A stretch of DNA of 6,018 bases, from assembly GCA_028284845.1 (NCBI GenBank), contig JANQQY010000320.1:1-6018 (forward strand), written 5' to 3'. The number at the start of each line of letters is the position of its first letter. Position 1 is the first letter of the stretch. The notes beneath the pieces were generated by a model. That model searched no databases. It was not told the origin of the DNA and saw nothing but the letters and a program-made list of their open reading frames with translations. Position numbers and translations under genes: made by a program. This stretch comes from Spirochaetales bacterium. GTDB lineage: Bacteria; Spirochaetota; Spirochaetia; DSM-27196; SLST01. Positions 1 to 5,496 of the stretch are shown here, piece after piece.

Positions 1-2778
1 GGTCCCGCGATAGATCACATACTCGGTCGCATCGCGGACCGGCTCCCATGAGATCAGCGCGCCCCGAGAACCCGAACCCGCATCGCTCACGACAAGAGAC
101 CCCGGTGCCACGGGCGGCTCTCGGTCATCCGGCAAGCTCGTCTCCACCACATACAGATGGATCGCAGCGGCGGGGATCTCAACCTCGGTCCGCGCCCCGA
201 GTTGGATTGCTCGTTCGGTGATGGTGACCATCTCCTCGAAGCGGTTCGTCGCAGTAGCATCGCCTTCGAGGGCGTAGAGGGTTGCGGCACGCGTCGGATG
301 CTCAGGGAGCTCGAGTTGGACGACCACATTCTGACTCAGGTGTCGGTTAAGAACGAAGACCGCCAGACGTGACCCATCCCGAAAAGCCCACGAGCTCACC
401 GTCGATTCATCCTGACCACGCCAGCGGATCGTTGGCGCGTGATCGACCTGCGAGTGGACCATCGTTCCAGTCGCGTACCGATTCCGCAGCATGACGGCAA
501 GCCAGGGCACGTGACGGCGGAACCCCTCCCGGATCGATGTATGTGAACTCCAGAACTGCCCCTGGGCGAACGAGAGGAATCCCATCTCGGAGAACCCTGC
601 CTGATAGGCGCCGAGCCACGCCTCAAGAGACGCAACCGCCATCGCCTGACTCTTCCCGTACCGCTCCCCAATCTCAACGACCGAGTCGTCGGCGGTGCCG
701 GGAAGGGTATAGCCACTCGGTCCTCCCTCGTAGGCGTAGAGCATGTACTCATGACCGGAGGCGGCGAGTTGCTCTCGTTGGATACGGTAGTGGTCAAACT
801 CATCGTCCAGTCCTGCCGCGTATCCAAGGAGCGTCGCCTGAAGCCCTTCATCGTCGAACCTGATGTTGGCCGCCTCCTCGGCCTCCCACCGCGGCCCAAC
901 ATAGGTCGTATGGCCCACGACGTCGGCGTACTCGGTGAAGGGGACGCCAGTTTCTGCGTAGTCCTGGTAGTTGCCGCCCATCGCAAACTCGAGTCGGCCG
1001 CTCTCACGGGCACGCTTGAACCACGGCGAGGCGTTCTCAAGGAATGCTCCAACGAACTGAGTCCAGAGGCCAAACTCATGTCCGCCTTGATGGACCCAGT
1101 TCGCCCGGTGCCAGCCGGTCCATTGTTCCTCTACTGCGCCGTTGTGCCACGTCTCATTTGCGAATTCGATGGTGATCTTCTCGAACTCCTCCGTCCATGG
1201 AGTCTCGACTCCACGCACCTGATAGCGCAGATACGCCCACGGCTTGGATGCAATGTCTTGCGGATCATCCGGATCGATGGGAGCGGCAAGGTACTCCATC
1301 AGCATCGCCCACTCTTCTTCGCTCGCTCGAGTTGAGATGTTGAGCCATGGCTTCATTCTTGTAGCCGGAGCATCACCGGTACGAAGGGCGTAGTCGAGGA
1401 AGCCTGGGAGCGTCATCGTGCCGCCCTGCGTTGCTATGTACCAGTCGTAGACGATCCCGGCGTCCGGGTAGGGAGAGAGCAGGCTCGCCATGGATGCGTC
1501 ATTCATCATCACCCACATCGACCGGAGCATTCCCTTCTCCCCGCGCTCCGGCTGCATCGCCATCAGCTCGTCAAAAAGCATCGGGCTCGGGACGAAGAGG
1601 TCGTCAGCTTGGGAGGGATCGTCGATGCGGACAAGGCGCACATTGTCCAGCTGCAGGGTGCCAAAACCGGAGAATCGGATCGCCGGCCCGGCATGCCACC
1701 CGTCGTGCGTGGGGCGCTCGGGGGCGGTGAACTCGAAGCCGTACCGGCGCCACTCCGCATCCACGGCAAAGCTGCGTGCGATCTCGTCGTACATAGAGAA
1801 GAAGCCCAGCTCCACCTCACCGGTTCGGATGCCCTCCTGGCGCATCCAGGCCTCGTAGCGATAGGTCCGGCCAGGCTCAAGTGTGCTGTACCAGTTGCCC
1901 TCAGGATTGTCGTTTACCGGAAAGAAGATATACGGACCATGGATCGCTGCTTCGCCACTCACCCGAGAGTCGATCTGATAGAACGACTCCCCGGCGAAGG
2001 GGATTTCGCCCGAGTCGGTATGGTACCGACGAGAAATCGCGATGTCCCTCTCTTCGAGACCCCAGCCTGGCCGCCACGCTTCCTGAATGCGATCCGAGTG
2101 ACCGGAGTCATCCAGTCGCGGATGTGACCAATCGACCCGAGGCTCAACGGTGCGCTTGTCAAAGACGATGTAGTCCCAGACAAGAGGCTCAGGACCGGAG
2201 AGATAGATCCGCTGCTCACCGGGCTCGTCCACAAAGCCGCCCAGCGGAAGGTTTGGCGCACCGGCCTCCGGGACCGTGCCTTCTCCGACGCGGATAAAAC
2301 GATCGGCGCGACTCAGATCAAGATAGTCGTCACGCGAGCCCAACAACTCTCCAGACGCATCAACGATCCGGTAGAGTCGATAGGACGCGCCGTTGAGGAA
2401 GCCTGTCGTCACCAGATCCCACTGTGTGAGTCCGCCCCGATCGACCTGGATCCACGGGTAGCCCTTCGCCCTTCCGGCTTCCGTGACTCGCCAATATCGC
2501 CGAATGCTGATGGGTTCGAAACCGGCGTCCGGGATCAGGTTTCCGGCGGAAAAGCGTGTTCCACCGCTGTCACCAAGGTCGTTGACACCTATCGGCGGAG
2601 CGTGTTGTGCGGTCTGCCGTAATTCGACTCGTACTACGGGCGCGGAGTTCGAGGGATCAGGGGCGCCGTTCCCGCGCTCAGCAGTCGCTTCTTCGATGAG
2701 TAAGAGAGATAGAAGTGCCAGGACGAATGTAGCGGCGACACGAGATCTCACAGGACCCTCCCGCCTGAGAGCATACAT
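1..2778 (-). CDS. Secreted multidomain glycoside hydrolase-like protein, C-terminus beyond window
   Basis: Seen: 926 codons without a stop, running off the left edge, so the C-terminus is missing. A signal peptide comes first (hydrophobic stretch about residues 14-28, likely cleavage after ATA at 31-33). Residues about 75-210 form an unrecognised beta-rich module. Residues about 225-386 look like a CBM4/9-type jelly roll (GESFYQID, LEPGRTYRYEAWMR, closing LDNVRLVRID). A putative TIM-barrel catalytic domain spans about 395-770. FANETW (N541-E542) matches the Asn-Glu acid/base motif of clan GH-A, and YAYEGG (E684) is a plausible nucleophile. A beta-sandwich follows at about 785-880, then a fibronectin type III domain from about 888 that the window edge cuts. 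Known: clan GH-A enzymes are retaining glycosidases with two glutamates. Inferred: extracellular or periplasmic polysaccharide hydrolysis. The substrate and exact family are not recognised. The start is ATG with GGGAGGAA five bases upstream. The divergent sugar importer supports a carbohydrate role. Confidence 0.85.
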   Translation of the reverse strand, partial: MYALRREGPVRSRVAATFVLALLSLLLIEEATAERGNGAPDPSNSAPVVRVELRQTAQHAPPIGVNDLGDSGGTRFSAGNLIPDAGFEPISIRRYWRVTEAGRAKGYPWIQVDRGGLTQWDLVTTGFLNGASYRLYRIVDASGELLGSRDDYLDLSRADRFIRVGEGTVPEAGAPNLPLGGFVDEPGEQRIYLSGPEPLVWDYIVFDKRTVEPRVDWSHPRLDDSGHSDRIQEAWRPGWGLEERDIAISRRYHTDSGEIPFAGESFYQIDSRVSGEAAIHGPYIFFPVNDNPEGNWYSTLEPGRTYRYEAWMRQEGIRTGEVELGFFSMYDEIARSFAVDAEWRRYGFEFTAPERPTHDGWHAGPAIRFSGFGTLQLDNVRLVRIDDPSQADDLFVPSPMLFDELMAMQPERGEKGMLRSMWVMMNDASMASLLSPYPDAGIVYDWYIATQGGTMTLPGFLDYALRTGDAPATRMKPWLNISTRASEEEWAMLMEYLAAPIDPDDPQDIASKPWAYLRYQVRGVETPWTEEFEKITIEFANETWHNGAVEEQWTGWHRANWVHQGGHEFGLWTQFVGAFLENASPWFKRARESGRLEFAMGGNYQDYAETGVPFTEYADVVGHTTYVGPRWEAEEAANIRFDDEGLQATLLGYAAGLDDEFDHYRIQREQLAASGHEYMLYAYEGGPSGYTLPGTADDSVVEIGERYGKSQAMAVASLEAWLGAYQAGFSEMGFLSFAQGQFWSSHTSIREGFRRHVPWLAVMLRNRYATGTMVHSQVDHAPTIRWRGQDESTVSSWAFRDGSRLAVFVLNRHLSQNVVVQLELPEHPTRAATLYALEGDATATNRFEEMVTITERAIQLGARTEVEIPAAAIHLYVVETSLPDDREPPVAPGSLVVSDAGSGSRGALISWEPVRDATEYVIYRGT

Positions 2779-2783
2779 CGGAG

Positions 2784-2791
2784 TTCCTCCC
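2784..2791 (-). promoter_or_regulatory. Ribosome binding site of the glycoside hydrolase-like gene
   Basis: GGGAGGAA on the minus strand is followed by a five-base spacer (CTCCG) and ATG at 2778. This supports that start. A second purine-rich run inside the gene (GGGAGGG) sits just before an in-frame GTG at 2751, which would give a slightly shorter and more typical signal peptide (MRSRVAATF...), so the start is not fully settled. Confidence 0.7.
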
Positions 2792-2867
2792 GCATCAGGG
2801 CGAGTAGCGCGATGACGTGCCACCAGGGACGTTCACGTGCGACCTAAGGAGGAGTCCATATTTGAGG

Positions 2868-2895
2868 TTGACAGCTCGCGTATCCATGCTACGCT
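2868..2895 (+). promoter_or_regulatory. Sigma-70-type promoter of the sugar importer operon
   Basis: The -35 box is a perfect TTGACA at 2868-2873. A 16-base spacer leads to TACGCT at 2890-2895, which matches the TATAAT consensus only partly. It is preceded by TGC at 2887-2889, forming an extended -10 (TGn) that can compensate for a weak hexamer. Transcription would start near 2902, giving a leader of about 120 bases before the binding-protein gene. The assignment rests on motif match and position. Confidence 0.65.
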
Positions 2896-2898
2896 ACA

Positions 2899-2911
2899 AG
2901 TGAATTTCACT
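2899..2911. promoter_or_regulatory. Putative repressor operator, perfect 13-base palindrome over the transcription start
   Basis: AGTGAATTTCACT has two perfect six-base arms (AGTGAA and TTCACT) around a central T. It begins three bases after the -10 box, so it covers the predicted start site, a position where a bound dimeric regulator would block RNA polymerase. Sugar importer operons are often controlled by LacI-, ROK-, GntR- or DeoR-type repressors. The family cannot be chosen here, and the palindrome lacks the central CG typical of many LacI-type sites. The site lies between the divergent genes and could also affect the hydrolase-like gene. Confidence 0.55.
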
Positions 2912-2915
2912 AAAA

Positions 2916-2946
2916 ATGAATCCATCTAAGCAGGTAAATTCATCTA
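2916..2946. repeat. Degenerate direct repeats downstream of the operator, possible auxiliary sites
   Basis: Two 13-base segments, ATGAATCCATCTA (2916-2928) and GTAAATTCATCTA (2934-2946), agree at 10 of 13 positions and are spaced 18 bases apart. The first shares TGAAT and a terminal CTA with the palindrome region just upstream. ATGAAT (2916-2921) and ATTCAT (2938-2943) also form an inverted pair. They may be weaker binding sites for the same regulator. The AT-rich composition makes chance resemblance possible. Confidence 0.3.
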
Positions 2947-2960
2947 GATCATCCGAGAAG

Positions 2961-3014
2961 ATGAGAACGATTGAGGAGCGAGTAGGGGACGTTGTCCCTG
3001 GTCATATTCAATAG
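2961..3014 (+). other. Possible 17-codon leader open reading frame
   Basis: ATG at 2961 opens a frame reading MRTIEERVGDVVPGHIQ and ending in TAG at 3012-3014, which overlaps the first bases of the Shine-Dalgarno of the binding-protein gene. It lies within the predicted transcript leader. No properly spaced ribosome binding site precedes it, since GAGAAG directly abuts the ATG, and the peptide is not rich in any one amino acid. It is recorded because of its position, and translation is doubtful. Confidence 0.15.
2985..2999 (+). other. Small leader hairpin before the binding-protein ribosome binding site
   Basis: GGGAC (2986-2990) pairs with GTCCC (2994-2998) across a GTT loop, with one further G-T wobble outside. 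It ends 14 bases before the AGGAGGT ribosome binding site. It has no downstream T run, so it is not a terminator. The stem is short, and a role in message stability or translation is only possible. Confidence 0.25.
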
Positions 3015-3019
3015 GAGGT
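3013..3019 (+). promoter_or_regulatory. Strong ribosome binding site of the substrate-binding protein gene
   Basis: AGGAGGT is a near-perfect anti-16S match placed five bases before ATG at 3025. It decides the start in favour of 3025 over an in-frame TTG at 2992, which has no comparable site and would put an uncharacteristic polar extension before the signal peptide. Confidence 0.88.
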
Positions 3020-3024
3020 CTTCA

Positions 3025-3987
3025 ATGAGAAAGACTGTAATTCTGGCGATCGCTCTGCTGGTTGCTGCCGGCGGGCTCGTAATGGCAGGAGCCGAGGCTG
3101 AGTCTGACGACACCGTACGTGTCGCCGGAATCATGATGGCGTCTGACGTCGAGTGGTTCCGATACATCGACGCGGGCATGCGCACGGCAGCCGAGGAAGA
3201 GGGTCTGGAGTACATCTCGGGCAATGCGGAAATGGACGTCGTTCAGGAAGGAAACCTCATCGACACCTATGTCGCGCAACAGTTCGACGCCGTGATCGTC
3301 TCGGCGCTCGATTCATCGGCGTCTCTGCCGGCGATCAATCGGGCCAAGGATGCCGGCGTCCAGGTGATCAACTACAATACGAATCCTCCTGGGTACGACT
3401 ACTTCATTGGGGTAGATAACTACGACCTTGGCTTCCAGATGGGCGAGTATTTCGCTGAGTACGTCGCGGCGAACGACATAGCAGATCCAACGATCGCCCT
3501 GGTGACGATATCTATGTTCGAAGTTGGAATCCAGCGACGAGACGGCTTCGTAGACGCCACGGCCAATGTGCCAGGGCTGACCATTGTCGCCGAGCAGGAC
3601 GCTGCAAATCCGACTGATGGAGCCGACGTCGTCGAGACGATTCTCCAGGGAAACCCTGGCCTCGACTACATTTGGGCAGCAAACGAGGGCGGCGCCATAG
3701 GTGCTGTGGTTGCGGTGAACAGCTCAGGACGCGACGATGTGCTGGTCTTCGGGACCGACATGAGCCTTCAGGCGGCACAGTATCTCCAGGATCCTGACAG
3801 CCCACTCTTCGCAGTCTCCACTCAGCAGCCGTTTCAGATAGGGTACCAGTCGATCAAGACCGCCGCCGCGGTCATTCGCGGCGAGTCGGTCCCTTCAGAA
3901 GTGATCGTACCGCTCGATCTATACTCGAAGCAGGATCCCGCCCGGGTGGATGAGTACTTGAGCGAAGCAGCGGATATCATGAACTAA
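3025..3987 (+). CDS. Periplasmic sugar-binding protein of ABC importer (type I fold, ribose-binding-like)
   Basis: It captures a sugar in the periplasm and delivers it to the importer encoded just downstream. Seen: 320 residues, the usual length for the family. The signal peptide has a basic start (MRK), a hydrophobic core at about 5-20 and AGA or AEA cleavage sites near 21-25. There is no lipobox cysteine, so the protein should be soluble. Two alpha/beta lobes follow, starting at VRVAGIMMAS (31-40). The regions matching the Peripla_BP_4/RbsB family are FDAVIVSALDSSA (88-99), GVQVINYNTNPPG (111-123), FIGVDNYDLGFQMGEYFAE (127-145), IQRRDGFVDA (169-178), YIWAANEGGAIGAVVAV (215-231), VFGTDMS (241-247) and STQQPFQIGYQSIKTA (265-280). 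Known: these proteins bind pentoses, hexoses, inositol or autoinducer-2. The ligand cannot be deduced here. The gene is first in the operon, has a strong ribosome binding site, and is followed nine bases later by the ATPase gene. Confidence 0.93.
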   Translation: MRKTVILAIALLVAAGGLVMAGAEAESDDTVRVAGIMMASDVEWFRYIDAGMRTAAEEEGLEYISGNAEMDVVQEGNLIDTYVAQQFDAVIVSALDSSASLPAINRAKDAGVQVINYNTNPPGYDYFIGVDNYDLGFQMGEYFAEYVAANDIADPTIALVTISMFEVGIQRRDGFVDATANVPGLTIVAEQDAANPTDGADVVETILQGNPGLDYIWAANEGGAIGAVVAVNSSGRDDVLVFGTDMSLQAAQYLQDPDSPLFAVSTQQPFQIGYQSIKTAAAVIRGESVPSEVIVPLDLYSKQDPARVDEYLSEAADIMN

Positions 3988-3996
3988 GAGAACGCA

Positions 3997-5496
3997 ATGG
4001 ATCACAAGCCACTGGTAGAAATCGAGAACGTTTCCAAGTGGTTCGGGGCCAACCGCGCGCTTAACGGCGCGCGGTTGGTCGTTGAGCCGGGGAGAGTGCA
4101 TGCGCTCGTCGGCGTGAACGGAGCGGGCAAGTCGACGTTGATGAAGATCCTCGCCGGAGTCGTGCAATGCGACGAGGGAAGTATCAGAATCCGCGGCGAG
4201 GAGGTTGCGCTGGGCTCCGCCGATGAGGCCGAAGCGGCGGGAATCTCGATCGTCTACCAGGAACTCAGCGTCATCGACGATCTCAACGTTACGGACAACA
4301 TACTTCTACGGCACCTTCCTGCGCGAGGATGGGTTGGCCGTGTGAACACGGCCGCTGGAAGGAAGGCGGCTACTGCAGCTCTTGGCCGTTTGGGGGTTCA
4401 GATCGATCCCGATGCGCGCGCCGGAGACCTGCCGGTTGGTCAGAAACAGCTCATTGAGATAGCGAAGGCCCTGAGTGTCGACGCATCAGTAGTTATTTTT
4501 GACGAGCCGACATCAGCCCTAACCGATCAGGAGACACGAGCGTTGTTCGACGCCGTTCGGCGACTCACTGCTGCCGGCGCCGGAGTCATCTACATATCGC
4601 ACTATCTCGACGAGATCTTTCGGATCGCGGACGAAGTCACCGTCCTGCGCGACGGTCGCACCGTCGCCACTCGTCCCATAGGCGAGATCGACATCGCTGG
4701 CCTCGTAGAGCTCATGCTCGGCAGCCGAAACGCGATCCCTCCCCGAAACTCTCATCGCCTGGATGGTCCTCCTCTCCTTGAAGTGAGAGCCGCTCGCTCG
4801 GAGCGGTTGGCAGGTCCAATCAATCTCACAGTTCATCCCGGCGAGATCGTGGGCGTATGCGGCCAATTGGGGAGCGGAAGAACAGAGCTTCTTCGCGCCG
4901 TGTATGGCGCCGATGAGCTGGACGAGGGCGAGATCCTCATGCAGGGCAACCCGGTCCGACCAGGTATTCGGGGACGCGTGCACGCCGGAATCGGGATGGT
5001 TCCGGAAGAGCGTAAGGCGGACGGAATCATTACCGAGTCGTCAATTCTCTCGAACATTGGAGTGGCGTCTGTCGATCAGCTCTCACGCTGGGGGCACGTC
5101 CCCGCGCGCGCCGAGAGGGCCCGCGCGACGGAGGCTTCGACGCGAGTAGGTGTCGTCCCGAACGACGTCTCGCTCGACATTGAAGCGCTCTCGGGCGGCA
5201 ACCAGCAAAAGGCAATTCTGGGACGATGGGTTGGAAGGGAGGGCGTGAAGCTTCTTCTCCTTGACGAACCGACCCGAGGAATCGATGTGGGAGCGAAGAC
5301 GATGATCTACGGCCTTCTCGATTCGTTGGCAGCTCAAGGTGTGGGTGTGCTTTTTGCAACGTCTGACGAAGAGGAGCTGCTTGGCTTGGCGGACCGAATC
5401 TGCGTTCTCCGGCGCGGCCAGATCGTTCACGAGGCGCCTGCATCAGAACTCGATCCTCACAGACTTACAACACTCATCGTTGGAGGCGAGATATGA
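3997..5496 (+). CDS. Sugar ABC importer ATP-binding protein, tandem nucleotide-binding domains (RbsA/MglA/XylG type)
   Basis: It hydrolyses ATP at the inner face of the membrane to drive sugar uptake. Seen: 499 residues, normal for the family, with two ABC domains. Domain 1 has Walker A GVNGAGKST (39-47), Q-loop Q88, a signature reading LPVGQKQ (145-151), Walker B VVIFDEP (165-171) and switch H202. Domain 2 has a Walker A variant GQLGSGRTE (289-297) with Arg in place of Lys, EERK (337-340), a canonical signature LSGGNQQK (398-405) and Walker B LLLLDEP (419-425), with no switch histidine (ATSDEEEL). Known: this asymmetry, with a degenerate second domain, is normal in the sugar-importer class, where one polypeptide carries both ATPase domains. 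The start has only a weak Shine-Dalgarno (AAGAGAA region), so translation probably depends on coupling to the upstream gene. The stop overlaps the permease start. The substrate is not readable from this subunit. Confidence 0.95.
   Translation: MDHKPLVEIENVSKWFGANRALNGARLVVEPGRVHALVGVNGAGKSTLMKILAGVVQCDEGSIRIRGEEVALGSADEAEAAGISIVYQELSVIDDLNVTDNILLRHLPARGWVGRVNTAAGRKAATAALGRLGVQIDPDARAGDLPVGQKQLIEIAKALSVDASVVIFDEPTSALTDQETRALFDAVRRLTAAGAGVIYISHYLDEIFRIADEVTVLRDGRTVATRPIGEIDIAGLVELMLGSRNAIPPRNSHRLDGPPLLEVRAARSERLAGPINLTVHPGEIVGVCGQLGSGRTELLRAVYGADELDEGEILMQGNPVRPGIRGRVHAGIGMVPEERKADGIITESSILSNIGVASVDQLSRWGHVPARAERARATEASTRVGVVPNDVSLDIEALSGGNQQKAILGRWVGREGVKLLLLDEPTRGIDVGAKTMIYGLLDSLAAQGVGVLFATSDEEELLGLADRICVLRRGQIVHEAPASELDPHRLTTLIVGGEI
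4047..4080 (+). repeat. Perfect 12-bp GC-rich inverted repeat inside the ATPase gene start
   Basis: CCAACCGCGCGC (4049-4060) and GCGCGCGGTTGG (4067-4078) are exact reverse complements separated by TTAACG. A G-T wobble and a G-C pair extend the stem to 14 pairs (4047-4080). It lies at codons 17-28 of the ATPase gene, about 60 bases after the binding-protein stop. There is no following T run, so it is not an intrinsic terminator. In the message it should form a very stable hairpin. Similar structures after binding-protein genes protect the upstream message from 3' decay, but here the 9-base gap would force it into coding sequence (inference). Confidence 0.6.
5482..5486 (+). promoter_or_regulatory. 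Ribosome binding site of the permease gene
   Basis: GGAGG lies six bases before ATG at 5493, inside the last codons of the ATPase gene. It supports the overlapping start and suggests that the permease is translated independently as well as by coupling. Confidence 0.75.

Larger units (their letters stand above)
2779..3024. other. Divergent regulatory region between hydrolase-like gene and importer operon
   Basis: This 246-base non-coding gap separates two genes that start away from each other. The half next to the importer (2881-2960) is clearly richer in A and T than the coding flanks. It carries the importer promoter, a perfect palindrome, related degenerate repeats, a small leader frame and a hairpin. 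No convincing promoter for the minus-strand gene was found by eye, although one must lie here or overlap the plus-strand elements. The stretch 2792-2860 shows nothing recognisable except a CACGTG hexamer and a purine-rich AAGGAGGA that precedes no credible gene. Confidence 0.8.

Noticed and set aside
396..1079. Minus-strand 227-codon frame inside the hydrolase-like gene
   Set aside because: It is in a different frame from the long domain-bearing frame, and its product is rich in Arg and Ser with no recognisable domain. This is a GC-rich shadow.
157..2297. Several plus-strand open frames of 70-194 codons, such as 751-1335 and 1609-2127
   Set aside because: They lie opposite the uninterrupted 926-codon minus-strand frame, have low-complexity Arg/Pro/Ser-rich products without domains, and lack ribosome binding sites. 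They are antisense shadows.
2862..2903. Thirteen-codon frame from TTG 2862 preceded by AAGGAGGA
   Set aside because: It overlaps the promoter -35 and -10 elements and would lie upstream of the transcript start, so it is unlikely to be transcribed in that sense.
2992..3024. TTG start extending the binding protein by 11 residues
   Set aside because: The AGGAGGT site at 3013-3019 fits ATG 3025 exactly. The extension would place a polar segment before the signal peptide, and the TTG has no ribosome binding site.
3864..3883. Seven-bp inverted repeat CGCCGCG / CGCGGCG near the end of the binding-protein gene
   Set aside because: A short GC-only stem in an alanine-rich coding stretch with no T run is not a terminator and is easily produced by codon composition.
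4788..4808. Short inverted repeat CCGCTC / GAGCGG in the linker between the ATPase domains
   Set aside because: It has six perfect pairs only, within GC-rich coding sequence, and no positional logic. It is compatible with chance.
4861..4890. Arg in place of Lys in the second Walker A motif of the ATPase, and no switch His in domain 2
   Set aside because: This degeneracy is the usual state of the second domain in RbsA/MglA-type ATPases and is not evidence of a broken gene.
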